A stretch of 16,259 nt of DNA, taken from assembly GCA_041583495.1 (NCBI GenBank), contig JBFHFS010000086.1:1-16259 (forward strand), given 5' to 3'. Numbering within the stretch: position 1 is the first letter of the stretch; the number at the start of each line of letters is the position of its first letter. Made by a program: the position numbers and the translations under genes. The notes under the pieces were generated by a model. That model did no database searches and was not told where the DNA came from. It saw only the letters and a list, made by a program, of their open reading frames with translations. Positions 1-8,805 of this stretch are shown here, piece after piece. The stretch comes from JBFHFS01 sp041583495 (GTDB lineage Bacteria; Bacteroidota; Bacteroidia; Bacteroidales; Marinilabiliaceae).

Positions 1-1
1 A

Positions 2-142
2 GGAGAAATCTTAAACCTGGTGAAGAAAAACAAATGGCCGATCCATTGCGACATTGAGTTGGAATACCGCATTCCTGAGGGGTCCGATGCCGTGAAAGAG
101 GTCTCAAAATGCGCAGAGTATTGCCGAAAAGCACTCTTATAG
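2..142 (+). CDS. Sugar phosphate isomerase/epimerase-like protein, C-terminal fragment
   Basis: This is the last 46 codons of a gene that begins before the window, read in the frame starting at base 2 and ending at TAG 140-142. The peptide contains KKNKWPIHCDIELEYRIPEG followed by a Cys/Tyr-containing terminal helix ending in RKALL. This pattern (a final TIM-barrel strand with DIE-x-EY, then an acidic helix of the type 'V-x-E-V-x-K-C-x-x-Y') is typical of the C-terminus of xylose-isomerase-like TIM-barrel sugar phosphate isomerases/epimerases. Those proteins are metal-dependent enzymes acting on keto/aldo sugars or inositols, and in Bacteroidota they often sit near glycan-degradation genes. 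The neighbouring sulfatase fits that context. The assignment rests on a short tail only, so substrate and full domain structure cannot be judged. Confidence 0.6.
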   Translation, partial: GEILNLVKKNKWPIHCDIELEYRIPEGSDAVKEVSKCAEYCRKALL

Positions 143-441
143 GATACGAGAGTTCTATTCCATCAGCGAATCAAGGATCCGATTTTTCCAAAATTGCGCT
201 GATGGCGGATTTGCCCGGCAAACCATTTCCTGGTCATCCCGGCCATTCATAAATCTCAGTGAATTAAACCGCTGGTTTAGGTTTTATATAGGAAACGCAA
301 CATTACCTTCATTGAAAGTGGTCCATTAATGCTCACACCAGATGGGCCACTTTCATAAAAAAGAGTACGGCATTTGGACTACTATCTAAAAAGGAGGCCC
401 ATGCTAAAGTGGATACAAAAAACGCTCTAAAACGATAAATA
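143..441. other. Intergenic region upstream of the sulfatase gene
   Basis: This 299-base gap has no convincing gene. It contains one strong inverted repeat (313-355, listed separately) and an A-rich leader just before the sulfatase ATG. I found no clear TTTG / TAnnTTTG promoter pair. Reading frames through 150-300 are short and resemble no family I know. Confidence 0.5.
313..355 (+). terminator. Hairpin between the isomerase-like gene and the sulfatase gene (possible terminator)
   Basis: The arm at 313-326 (TGAAAGTGGTCCAT) pairs with 342-355 (ATGGGCCACTTTCA) over 14 positions with a single G-U wobble and a 15-nt loop. It lies about 170 bases after the upstream stop codon. There is no run of T after the stem, so an intrinsic terminator is possible but not proven. 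It could equally be an RNA-stability or regulatory stem in the sulfatase leader. Confidence 0.4.
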
Positions 442-2337
442 ATGAAAAGATTCAGGTTCCTGAGGTTATTGGTTGCATTTGTCTTTATTGCGTTGCTGCT
501 CTCGTGGACGAAGCTTGATGCCCAGATCACTGCAAAATCTAATGTTGAACGGCCCAATATTCTCTGGATCACCAGCGAAGACAATGGCTTATTTTTAGGT
601 TGCTATGGGGACAAAAATGCCCGCACCCCCAATCTGGATTCTCTTGCAGAGCGCGGGATTAGGTATACCAACTGTTTTGCCAACGCTCCCGTTTGCGCGG
701 TAGCCCGCAGCTCCATTATCATGGGTTTTCCGGCGCCAACCGCAGGGATGCACCACATGCGATGCAAGATAAAGTTACCCGATGCATTGGTCCCCTATCC
801 GACCTCTCTGAAAAGAGCCGGTTATTATGTAACCAATAACCTGAAGACCGACTACAACACTCGTTCATTTGATAAAGACATCTGGGATGAATGCGGTAAA
901 AATGCAAGCTATACTCACCGCAAACCCGGTCAACCGTTTTTTGCGATCATCAATATTGAGGAGTCACATGAAGGACGGATCTTTGACGACCATTATGGCA
1001 AGGCACCAGATAATTGGGATCCAACACCAAAAACGGCTGCCGACGGGATTGCCATCCCACCCTATCAAACCCCTACCCCTGAAAACATTCTGGACTGGCA
1101 GCGGATGTATGACAAGATTGCTGATATGGACAGTGTGGTGGGTAAGGCATTGAAGGAGTTGGAGCAACAGGGTGAAGCTGACAATACAATTGTCGTGTAT
1201 TGTTCCGATCACGGCGGCATAACGCTTCGAAGCAAGCGGTATCTGTACCACAGTGGGGTTCATGTACCCATGATAGTGTCTTTTCCGTCTAAATGGCAGC
1301 ATCTTGCGCCGCAAGAATCCGGATCCGTGAGTAACCGTTTGGTTCAGTTTATTGATTTTCCGCGCACCTTCCTCTCTATTGCAGATGCTGACATCCCTGA
1401 AGAAATGATGGGGCGCATCTTCCTGGGTGACCATACTGAAGCCCCACCGGAAACCATTTTTCTCTATTCCAACCGCTTCGATGAAGCCCCCGACACACGT
1501 CGTGGCATCACAGATGGCCGTTGGAAATACATCCGAAACTATGAGCCAGACCGGGCACGGTTTCAGATGCTCTCCTTCCCCATGCGCCAGGCGGGACAAC
1601 GTGCTCAACACCGGGAATTTTTGGCTGGAAAAACAACCCCATTGCAATCTGCTCAATTCCTTCCACAGCCCTCCGAAGAACTGTATGACACAAAAAAAGA
1701 CCCTCATGAGGTTCATAATTTAATTGATGACCCATCCACAGCAGCCAAATTGGCCGACCTACGAAAACAGTTGGACGCCCACATAATAAACACCCATGAT
1801 CTGGGATTTCTTCCTGAACCACTGTCTGCCGAGGTTGACACAAAAACCAACCAAACCATTTATGAATATGGTCAGCCTGAAGACAACTATCCCTTAAGGG
1901 AAATACTCTCTTTGGCAACACTTTCCAGCAATCAGGATACCAGAAATATTCCCAAACTATGTCAGGCTCTGCGAAGTCCGAACCCAACAATCCGCTACTG
2001 GGCGATGGTAGGGCTCAGGGTTTTGAACCAGAAAGCAGAACCTGCTACACAGGAGGTGGAAAAGGCATTAAAGGATACGGATCCAGGTGTTCGCATCACC
2101 GCCACCATCACCTGGGGTAACCTTGGCCATAAGAGTCAGGCAGCCCAATTGTTGCTGAATGAGGCACGTGCGGCCAGGACCGATGCCCAGGCACTCTGGG
2201 CTCTCGACGGAATAAAATATCTCGAACAAGACGAGGTGATAAAGTCAATCCCGGCCGATGAGATTGTTAAAGGAAACTACTCACGTCGCACCTATGAGTT
2301 TTTGATGGCAGGGCGGGGGAATTTGAGCTTGCCTTAG
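442..2337 (+). CDS. Secreted sulfatase with C-terminal HEAT-like repeats
   Basis: This 631-residue protein is an exported arylsulfatase-family (alkaline phosphatase superfamily) hydrolase that would remove sulfate from a sulfated glycan. Residues 1-28 form a type I signal peptide ending near LDAQ. The metal-binding start (RPNILWITSEDNG, residues 37-49), the active-site segment (C85-A-V-A-R89, then SSIIMG) and a second metal/sulfate site (CSDHGG around D256-H257, then SKRYLYHSG) are all present. The context around the active site (PVC...R, then GMHHMR) and 'RKPGQPFFA' resemble the heparan N-sulfatase (SGSH)-like branch. The maturation motif has Val where the usual C-x-(P/A)-x-R has Pro or Ala. 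Residues from about 485 onward contain helical HEAT-like units (for example PTIRYWAMVGL and PGVRITATITWGNLG), an extension seen in some bacterial sulfatases. FGly formation on Cys85 would need a sulfatase-maturating enzyme encoded elsewhere. The substrate is unknown. Confidence 0.92.
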   Translation: MKRFRFLRLLVAFVFIALLLSWTKLDAQITAKSNVERPNILWITSEDNGLFLGCYGDKNARTPNLDSLAERGIRYTNCFANAPVCAVARSSIIMGFPAPTAGMHHMRCKIKLPDALVPYPTSLKRAGYYVTNNLKTDYNTRSFDKDIWDECGKNASYTHRKPGQPFFAIINIEESHEGRIFDDHYGKAPDNWDPTPKTAADGIAIPPYQTPTPENILDWQRMYDKIADMDSVVGKALKELEQQGEADNTIVVYCSDHGGITLRSKRYLYHSGVHVPMIVSFPSKWQHLAPQESGSVSNRLVQFIDFPRTFLSIADADIPEEMMGRIFLGDHTEAPPETIFLYSNRFDEAPDTRRGITDGRWKYIRNYEPDRARFQMLSFPMRQAGQRAQHREFLAGKTTPLQSAQFLPQPSEELYDTKKDPHEVHNLIDDPSTAAKLADLRKQLDAHIINTHDLGFLPEPLSAEVDTKTNQTIYEYGQPEDNYPLREILSLATLSSNQDTRNIPKLCQALRSPNPTIRYWAMVGLRVLNQKAEPATQEVEKALKDTDPGVRITATITWGNLGHKSQAAQLLLNEARAARTDAQALWALDGIKYLEQDEVIKSIPADEIVKGNYSRRTYEFLMAGRGNLSLP

Positions 2338-2611
2338 TTCGCTTCTTTTTCACCCTGAAAACGCTGAAACAATAGTGCGAAAACCCCATTTCAATATCTC
2401 GTAAGCGACCAATTATTAAACCTGTTTCTTTTTATGACCCATTAATTCGGCAGACCATCTCATTTCGCCCGTAAAATGGGAAATTTGTGAAAAGATGAAT
2501 TCCCTGGAAAACATACAATTGTAATTGCCGGGTTCATCAAAAGAAATTGGATAAAACCATTTTTTACGTGTTAAAATCTTAAAAAATAAAGGGAACCAAA
2601 ATCAGACTTGA

Positions 2612-4279
2612 ATGAAAAAAACACAAACAATATTCGCAATTATCTTTTTTGTCGCCATCAACTTTTTGTCTTGCAATACCGAAAAGAAGTCTTCTGCTGA
2701 TCTGGTTATTTATGGGGGGACCTCAGCTGGCATTTCAGCAGCCATTCAAGCAGCCCGGGATGGCAAATCGGTAATAATAATTGAACCCACTACACGTTTG
2801 GGAGGACTAACTACCGGCGGGCTTGGTCAGACTGACATAGGAAATAAACAGGTAATTGGAGGGATTGCCCGTGAATTTTATCAAAATATAAAAAACTACT
2901 ACGAAGATTCTGCCCATTGGACGTGGCAGATGAAATCGGAGTACAAAGATGGCGGACAAACCCGTACCAAACAAAACGAAGATGCTATGTGGACTTTCGA
3001 ACCCTCAGCTGCTCTCAGTGTTTACCACAAAATGATTAAAGATCTTAACATTCAAATAGTCTATAATCTGCGCCTGGACCGGCTTAAAGGAGTATGCAAA
3101 ACCGAAAGCACCATAGAATCCATTACCATGGAATCGGGGGAAAAGTATTACGGAAAAATGTTTATTGATGCCACCTATGAAGGTGACCTGTTGGCTGCAG
3201 CAGGAGTAAGCTATTCGATTGGCAGAGAGCCTAACACACAATATGGGGAGTCATTAAATGGAGTGCAAGCCAACGAAGAAAGTCTAACTCTATCAGGGGA
3301 GATATCATTAAATGCAAAACATCACAACTTCGTTAAAGGAGTAGATCCTTACATCGTCGCAGGAGATTCTACGTCAGGATTACTTCCCGGCATAAATCCC
3401 AACATAGAAAACGACGGTACCGGAGACGACCATGTTCAAGCCTATTGCTTTCGAATGTGCCTGACTGATCATCCTGAAAACAGAATAGCTTTTGAAAAAC
3501 CAGAGGGTTATGATGAATTAAATTATGAATTGTTGTTTAGAAACTATGAAGCCGGGTATAATAGAATACCATGGATAAACAGCAAGATGCCCAACAGAAA
3601 GACTGACACCAATAACAGGGATGGCTTTTCCACCGATTTTATTGGATATAATTATGATTACCCTAACGCCACCTATGAAGAAAGAGAACGAATAATTCAA
3701 ATGCACCGCACTTACCAACAAGGTCTGATGTGGACATTGGCGAATCATAAAAGGATTCCAGAAGAAATCAGAAAAGAGGTTTCCCAATGGGGTACCTGTA
3801 AAGATGAATTTGAAAGGAAGGATGGATGGCAGCAGCAACTGTACATTAGGGAGGCACGAAGAATGATGAGCGATGTGGTAATGAACCAAAAACACTGTGA
3901 AAGGATCGAGATAGTGCCAGATGGCATCGGAATGGCGGCCTATGGCATGGATTCCCATCATACTCAACGTTATGTAACCTCACAAGGATATGTATCAAAT
4001 GAGGGAAACGTTGAAGCCCGTGTTAAAGCTCCCTTTCCGATAAGTTATCGCTCAATAACCCCTAAACAAAAAGAGTGTTCTAATTTACTTGTTCCTGTTT
4101 GCCTAAGTGCGACACATATAGCTTTTGGCTCGATTCGCATGGAACCTGTTTTTATGGTTCTTGGGCAAAGCTCAGCTGTAATAGCCTGTATGGCAATCGA
4201 CAACAAAGAAGCCGTTCAGGCATTAGCCTATAGTGAAGTAAAGAAAGAACTGGTCAACCTGGGGCAGATCGTGGAATAG
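2612..4279 (+). CDS. Exported FAD-dependent oxidoreductase (FAD_oxidored-type)
   Basis: This 555-residue protein has an N-terminal hydrophobic signal ending in FLSC21, so it is probably a lipoprotein, although Phe at the -3 position is not the ideal lipobox. A Rossmann dinucleotide-binding motif follows at once (DLVIYGGTSAGISAA, residues 30-44; then IIIEPTTRLGGLTTGG), and the C-terminal FAD-contact region (SYRSITPK, then LVPVCLSATHIAFGSIRMEP) is typical of the FAD-dependent oxidoreductase family Pfam calls FAD_oxidored. In Bacteroidota such proteins are common in polysaccharide and sulfated-glycan loci, often named 'xanthan lyase-like' without proof of activity. It follows the sulfatase on the same strand after a 274-base gap, so it may have its own promoter. 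The reaction and electron acceptor are unknown. Confidence 0.85.
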   Translation: MKKTQTIFAIIFFVAINFLSCNTEKKSSADLVIYGGTSAGISAAIQAARDGKSVIIIEPTTRLGGLTTGGLGQTDIGNKQVIGGIAREFYQNIKNYYEDSAHWTWQMKSEYKDGGQTRTKQNEDAMWTFEPSAALSVYHKMIKDLNIQIVYNLRLDRLKGVCKTESTIESITMESGEKYYGKMFIDATYEGDLLAAAGVSYSIGREPNTQYGESLNGVQANEESLTLSGEISLNAKHHNFVKGVDPYIVAGDSTSGLLPGINPNIENDGTGDDHVQAYCFRMCLTDHPENRIAFEKPEGYDELNYELLFRNYEAGYNRIPWINSKMPNRKTDTNNRDGFSTDFIGYNYDYPNATYEERERIIQMHRTYQQGLMWTLANHKRIPEEIRKEVSQWGTCKDEFERKDGWQQQLYIREARRMMSDVVMNQKHCERIEIVPDGIGMAAYGMDSHHTQRYVTSQGYVSNEGNVEARVKAPFPISYRSITPKQKECSNLLVPVCLSATHIAFGSIRMEPVFMVLGQSSAVIACMAIDNKEAVQALAYSEVKKELVNLGQIVE

Positions 4280-4382
4280 CACAACCCCCTAAAAACCAGG
4301 TTAAAACATTCGATCTGAGAAACACATGTTAAATAACTGTCCGTTTTAAGCCTTATTTAGTTAACATCCGGATAAGGACAAC

Positions 4383-4421
4383 TTCCTTTAAGCCCCAGGC
4401 GTTGCCCGGGGTTTGAAGGAA
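4383..4421 (+). terminator. Strong imperfect hairpin downstream of the FAD oxidoreductase
   Basis: Arm 4383-4400 (TTCCTTTAAGCCCCAGGC) faces arm 4404-4421 (GCCCGGGGTTTGAAGGAA) around a GTT loop. Of 18 positions, 15 are Watson-Crick, two are G-U wobbles and one is A-C. It sits 104 bases after the oxidoreductase stop and about 270 bases before cytochrome b. No T-tract follows, so termination is inferred from position and stability only. Confidence 0.45.
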
Positions 4422-4617
4422 ATTAATTGCAAGAGCTCTGATAAGTATTGCAGCTTTAGACCTCACCCTAATAAACTTTCAACCCGATATTTATTTTGTT
4501 TTTATCCAAGTATTCGACCAAAACCTTTAACTCCTGGAAAAAACATCAACCAGTCACTTGTCTCTTTCCCATTCCTAACTTTCTTTGTATTTATAGCCTT
4601 GTAAAATCAAAATTCCT

Positions 4618-4625
4618 TACTTTTG
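4618..4625 (+). promoter_or_regulatory. Candidate Bacteroidota-type -7 promoter element for the cytochrome b gene
   Basis: TACTTTTG matches the Bacteroidota primary-sigma -7 consensus TAnnTTTG exactly and lies 65-72 bases before the cytochrome b ATG. The matching -33 TTTG is not at ideal spacing: a TTTG at 4584-4587 is about 30 bases upstream, and a CTTG at 4598-4601 is 16 bases upstream. The element is therefore only a candidate. Confidence 0.35.
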
Positions 4626-4689
4626 TGATATTACTGTCAATGGAAATATAGCAGTCTCCTCCCGACCAAGTGAAATAACAATAAAAAGC

Positions 4690-5964
4690 ATGAAACCTCC
4701 CGACACACAGAAGGCCATCACCCGATTATTGCTGCACCTTCATCCGCTGAAGATTGATGAGCAGGCCATAAAATGGACCCGCACCTTTGGCTTGGGAGGC
4801 ATCGCAGCCTTGCTGTTTGTGATTCTTTTTGTCACCGGGATGATGCTGCGTTTTGTCTATGTACCCTCGGTGGAAGGGGCCTATGACTCCATTGTAGCGC
4901 TCAACCAAAATACCTTGTTTGGCAGATTACTGCGAAACCTGCATTATTGGAGTGCTACGCTCCTGGTGATTGTGACCTTTTTGCACCTTTTGCGTGTATT
5001 TTTCTCCCAATCGATCTATTATGAGCGGCGAAAGAACTGGATTTACGGATTACTGATTATGTTTTTGGTGGTGAGCGCCAACTTCACCGGTTATCTGCTG
5101 CCCTGGGATCAGCTCTCTTTTTGGGCTGTCACCATCATGACCAACATGCTGACCTATATCCCCCTGGTGGGCGACGGGCTGGCTAACCTCATTAGAGGAG
5201 GAAATGAAGTCAATGCCAACACACTGCTCAGGTTCTATCATTTCCACACGGGTCTTCTGCCATTTCTGATGATCGGCATGCTTTCGGTTCACTTTTGGCT
5301 GGTGCGTAAGGTTAAAGGGGTGACGGTAAAAAATCCGGATGAGAAAAAGATGGTCGCCACCAATCCGCAGCTGGTCTCCAAAGAGGTATTAGTTGCCCTG
5401 GCTCTGATGATCTTTCTGCTGCTCTTCTCCATGTTATTAAATGCCCCGCTGCAGGAGAAAGCGCAACCCTCGGTAAGCCCCAATCCGAGCAAGGCACCCT
5501 GGTACTTCATGGGTTTTCAGGAACTACTGTTGAACGTCCATCCCGCCTTCGCAGCCTTTATCATACCTGCCTTGACCTTTGGCTTATTCTTCTATCTGCC
5601 TTTTATGAAATTCGGTTCGGTAAACGTGGGCACCTGGTTCAACTCCCCCAAAGGAAAACAGGCTGTGGTTTCATCGGCTTTGTTTGGGGTTGTGTTTACG
5701 TTGACAATGATATTACTGAATGCATATGTTTTAAACTTTACCACCTGGCTCCCGGAATGGCCTCCATTCATAACCTCAGGAATCTTCCTGTTTCTGCTGT
5801 ACGTAATACCTGCAGGGGTTTTCCTTTATTTCCTGAAGGCTAAAACGGGCATCTCCCGTCTGGAATTGTATATGTCGGTTGTGACCATTCTTCTCACGGC
5901 CTATCTGGTAATGATGGCCGTTGGCAGCCTGTTGCGAGGAGAGGGAATGCATCTGTTTAGTTAA
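4690..5964 (+). CDS. Cytochrome b of a bc-type quinol oxidoreductase (fused full-length form)
   Basis: This 424-residue polytopic membrane protein carries both the b6-like N-terminal four-helix part and the subunit-IV-like C-terminal part. Its heme ligands are visible: H85 and H99 (13 residues between) in helix B, and H186 and H201 (14 between) in helix D, as in b6-type proteins. The Qo-site region reads KAPWYFMGFQELL (from residue 268), so the Glu of the canonical PEWY loop is absent, as in some menaquinol-type enzymes. PWDQ at 138-141 precedes the cd region. The protein would oxidise quinol at the inner membrane and split electrons between the Rieske protein and the two b hemes. The Rieske gene follows after 43 bases and an octaheme cytochrome follows that, so the three probably form one complex. 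Confidence 0.93.
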   Translation: MKPPDTQKAITRLLLHLHPLKIDEQAIKWTRTFGLGGIAALLFVILFVTGMMLRFVYVPSVEGAYDSIVALNQNTLFGRLLRNLHYWSATLLVIVTFLHLLRVFFSQSIYYERRKNWIYGLLIMFLVVSANFTGYLLPWDQLSFWAVTIMTNMLTYIPLVGDGLANLIRGGNEVNANTLLRFYHFHTGLLPFLMIGMLSVHFWLVRKVKGVTVKNPDEKKMVATNPQLVSKEVLVALALMIFLLLFSMLLNAPLQEKAQPSVSPNPSKAPWYFMGFQELLLNVHPAFAAFIIPALTFGLFFYLPFMKFGSVNVGTWFNSPKGKQAVVSSALFGVVFTLTMILLNAYVLNFTTWLPEWPPFITSGIFLFLLYVIPAGVFLYFLKAKTGISRLELYMSVVTILLTAYLVMMAVGSLLRGEGMHLFS

Positions 5965-6007
5965 AAAAACCTATTACAAACCATCGTTGAATTGACATAA
6001 CCCCCTA

Positions 6008-6484
6008 ATGAATCCATTTAAAGATAAATTATCACGCAGAAAGTTTTTTAGACGCCTTGTTTATGGATTACTCTCGCTACAGGTGGTTTATATTTTTGTA
6101 AACCTGCTAAAAACAGGCAAGATAAATGGCAAACAGGCCGATTTGTTTGAAGCCGGGGAGATCTCCTTTTTCGAAAACGGAAAAGTATACCCCTTCGGGT
6201 CGGGACACTTTTACCTGTCGCGCCTAGAAGATGGCGGATTTCTTGCCATTTCTACCAAATGCACCCACATGGGTTGCACTGTTAAGTATTACAATCAACC
6301 CCACCAGTTTGAATGTCCCTGCCACGGGTCGGCCTTCAGCAACAAGGGAGAGGTGTTGTCACCACCGGCCACCCGGGCCCTCGACTACTTCCCGGTAATC
6401 ATCAAAGAGAAAAAAGTATTTGTAGATACTTCAAACCCTCAACGAAGAAACCGATATGACCATTCACAGGTAATATACGCATAG
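6008..6484 (+). CDS. Rieske [2Fe-2S] subunit of the bc-type complex
   Basis: This 158-residue protein has a single N-terminal membrane anchor (about residues 17-35) preceded by SRRKFFR, which fits a Tat signal for a cofactor-containing protein. Cluster ligands are C85-T-H87 and C103-P-C105-H106; C90 and C105 are placed to form the conserved disulfide, giving the classic CTHMGC and CPCHGSxF boxes. The C-terminal portion (PPATRALDYFPV) closes the fold as in other Rieske proteins. It should accept one electron from quinol at the cytochrome b Qo site and pass it to a c-type heme. The stop codon is directly followed by the ATG of the octaheme cytochrome, which argues for translational coupling and for that protein as the partner. 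Confidence 0.95.
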   Translation: MNPFKDKLSRRKFFRRLVYGLLSLQVVYIFVNLLKTGKINGKQADLFEAGEISFFENGKVYPFGSGHFYLSRLEDGGFLAISTKCTHMGCTVKYYNQPHQFECPCHGSAFSNKGEVLSPPATRALDYFPVIIKEKKVFVDTSNPQRRNRYDHSQVIYA

Positions 6485-8794
6485 ATGATGGAGAGCCCAC
6501 AATATATAAAGATAGCCCGCACTCTGGGTGTGATTGCATTACTAATGCTGCCTGTTTACCTCATTGTAAGGGTATCCTTCCTGAGGCCTTCTCCCGCTGA
6601 AATGGAGCAAAAAGCCCATTTCGTAGGAAAAGAGAGCTGCAGGGAGTGCCATCTGACCGAGTATAACGACTGGGTGGGTTCGGATCATGATAAAGCCATG
6701 GCCGTTGCAACGGATTCCACCGTGCTGGGCGACTTCTCCGATGTTGAGGTGCAAAGTAATGGTCGAACCAACCGAATGTATAAAGACAACGGAAAATTCA
6801 TGGTTTACACCGATGGCGAAGATGGTGAGATGCACGACTTTGAGGTGAAATATGTATTTGGGCACACCCCTCTCCAACAATACCTTGTTGAGTTTCCGGG
6901 TGGTCGTTTACAAACCTTACCAATTACCTGGAACACTCTGGACAGCGTCTGGTACAGCATGGTCGACTCCATTTATCAGGATGAAGTGGTAGATGCGGAA
7001 AACTGGCTGCATTGGACCAACCAGGCACAGAACTGGAACAGCATGTGCGCCGATTGTCACTCTACCAACCTGGTTAAGGGGTACGACTTTCAGGCCGACA
7101 CCTTCCACACCACCTGGTCGGAGATAAACGTGAGCTGTGAGGCTTGTCATGGCGCCGGCTCTCGTCACGTTGAGTGGGCCAACCTGCCCGAATATTCCCG
7201 AACCGGGTACTCCAATTTCGGGTTGGAGGTTAAAACAAGTGGCATCGACCAGGTGCAATATGTCGATAATTGTGTGCGGTGTCATTCGCGCCGCAGCGCC
7301 CTGGGTCACTTCGATCTTTCTGCCCGCAGCCCTTACGACCATACCATCCCTAACCTGCCGGATGAGCCTACCTGGTATATTGATGGTCAAATTCTGGATG
7401 AAGACTACGTTTACGCCTCCTTCCTGCAAAGCCGCATGTACATGAAAGAGGTACAGTGCAACGATTGTCACAATGTGCACAGTGGCAAACGGCTCTTCGA
7501 GGGCAACGAACTATGCTATCAATGCCATAAAAAAGATGTCTATGGAACCCCCGAGCATCATTTTCATAAAGATGCCGGCATGGAAGGCGAAGCCGTTGTC
7601 TCTGAGTCGGGCGTGGTATATGAAGTAGGCACAGGCACCGAATGCATTAATTGCCATATGCATGGTCAATATTACATGGGGGTTGACTATCGCAGAGACC
7701 ACAGCTTCCGCATCCCCCGTCCCGATCTATCCATTAAAAACGGCACCCTGAATGCGTGTAACCAATGCCATGCCGACAAGAGCAATGAGTGGAGCGAGAG
7801 TTATATCACCCAATGGTATGGTCAACGGCGGCGCTATCACTATTCGCAGGCCTTTGCGGCAGCCAAGGAGCTAAATCCGGAAGCCGCTACCCGGCTTAAA
7901 AATATTGTGTCCGACGAGCTTTACCCACCCAACATCCGCAGCCTGGCCATTCAGCACCTGGGTAACTATTTTCAGGACTCCCTCACAACGATTCGTGAGC
8001 AATTCCTTAACGACCTGAACCCGTCCCTGAGGCTTGCGACCACACGAGGCATCCAGCTGCGCTCTGCCGCTGAGGTGGAGCTGATGTTGCCCCTGTTACT
8101 GGATGAAACAAAGGCGTTGCGCACCGAGGCAGCCCGTGTGCTGATGGCCGTGGGACAGGATCAGATTCCATCGAAATACAAGGAACCCTTTCGCAAGGCC
8201 TTGGAAGAGTACAAGCGGGTGCTCATCTACAATGCCGAGTTCCCCAATGGAAAATTCGGTTTGGCCAACTTTTATTACAATCAGAATGACCTCAAAAATG
8301 CAGAGAAGTTCTACCTGGCTGCCCTGAAGCAGGATAAAGAGTTACACTACATCAAGCTTAACCTGGCCACGCTTTATAACAGGATGAAGCAAAACGACAA
8401 AGCCGAGCTCCTGTTTAAAGATTACCTGAAGTACGAGCCCGACAATGCCGACGCCCTATACTCCTATGGCCTATTGCTCAGCGAGATGGGTAAATACGAT
8501 GAATCATTAAACCGGTTACTGGAAGCCGCCAGGAAGGCTCCCAACCGCCCGAGAGTGCATCATAACATTGCCATGATGTACGATTTTATGAACAATAAAA
8601 ACGAAGCTGAACGATTTCTGAAAAAGGAAATCGCTGCGGTTAACGATCTCAACAGCAATCTTGAGCTGCTGAAATTTTATATCGACAACAAACAAACCCA
8701 AAAGGCCCTCGACTTTGCAACCCAACTGCAAAAACAGTTCCCTGAGACACAAGAGGTGAAGCAGGTGATTGATGGGTTAAGGCAACAACAATAG
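6485..8794 (+). CDS. Membrane-anchored octaheme cytochrome c with HEAT/TPR C-terminal half
   Basis: This 769-residue protein has one N-terminal hydrophobic anchor (about residues 12-33) and then a periplasmic domain with eight CXXCH motifs beginning at C52, C188, C218, C263, C325, C344, C387 and C425. The spacing (one distant heme, then paired sites) resembles the cytochrome c554/doubled-CXXCH group. From about 460 to 560 there are HEAT-like helices (PPNIRSLAIQHLGNYF, LRTEAARVLMAVG), and from about 585 to 765 there are TPR-like helix pairs (NGKFGLANFYYNQ, NADALYSYGLLLSEMGKYDE, RVHHNIAMMYD). It probably takes the place of cytochrome c1 as electron exit from the b/Rieske module, while the TPR part docks to another protein. 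A catalytic role (for example nitrogen or sulfur oxyanion chemistry) cannot be excluded from motifs alone. An in-frame ATG one codon later is an alternative start. Confidence 0.9.
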   Translation: MMESPQYIKIARTLGVIALLMLPVYLIVRVSFLRPSPAEMEQKAHFVGKESCRECHLTEYNDWVGSDHDKAMAVATDSTVLGDFSDVEVQSNGRTNRMYKDNGKFMVYTDGEDGEMHDFEVKYVFGHTPLQQYLVEFPGGRLQTLPITWNTLDSVWYSMVDSIYQDEVVDAENWLHWTNQAQNWNSMCADCHSTNLVKGYDFQADTFHTTWSEINVSCEACHGAGSRHVEWANLPEYSRTGYSNFGLEVKTSGIDQVQYVDNCVRCHSRRSALGHFDLSARSPYDHTIPNLPDEPTWYIDGQILDEDYVYASFLQSRMYMKEVQCNDCHNVHSGKRLFEGNELCYQCHKKDVYGTPEHHFHKDAGMEGEAVVSESGVVYEVGTGTECINCHMHGQYYMGVDYRRDHSFRIPRPDLSIKNGTLNACNQCHADKSNEWSESYITQWYGQRRRYHYSQAFAAAKELNPEAATRLKNIVSDELYPPNIRSLAIQHLGNYFQDSLTTIREQFLNDLNPSLRLATTRGIQLRSAAEVELMLPLLLDETKALRTEAARVLMAVGQDQIPSKYKEPFRKALEEYKRVLIYNAEFPNGKFGLANFYYNQNDLKNAEKFYLAALKQDKELHYIKLNLATLYNRMKQNDKAELLFKDYLKYEPDNADALYSYGLLLSEMGKYDESLNRLLEAARKAPNRPRVHHNIAMMYDFMNNKNEAERFLKKEIAAVNDLNSNLELLKFYIDNKQTQKALDFATQLQKQFPETQEVKQVIDGLRQQQ

Positions 8795-8805
8795 CCGCTC
8801 GAAAA

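Larger units (their letters stand above)
4280..4689. other. 410-bp intergenic boundary between catabolic genes and respiratory cluster
   Basis: This gap separates the sulfatase/oxidoreductase segment from the cytochrome b gene. It holds a strong imperfect hairpin (4383-4421) and a TAnnTTTG-type promoter candidate (4618-4625), each listed separately. A 63-codon reading frame at 4413-4604 overlaps one arm of the hairpin, has no recognisable domain and no credible start context, and is not annotated as a gene. Confidence 0.55.

Noticed and set aside
964..1716. A 250-codon reading frame on the minus strand inside the sulfatase gene
   Set aside because: It is antisense to a well-supported sulfatase with all its motifs, shows no family resemblance, and is explained by that gene's codon composition.
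2338..2611. A TTTG / TAcaaTTG promoter pair before the FAD oxidoreductase
   Set aside because: The elements at about 2484 and 2514 are 26 bases apart and the second is imperfect, so the pair does not fit the Bacteroidota consensus well enough to annotate.
4413..4604. A 63-codon reading frame in the gap before cytochrome b
   Set aside because: It begins inside the arm of a hairpin, has no domain or signal and overlaps nothing conserved. Its composition fits untranslated AT-rich DNA.
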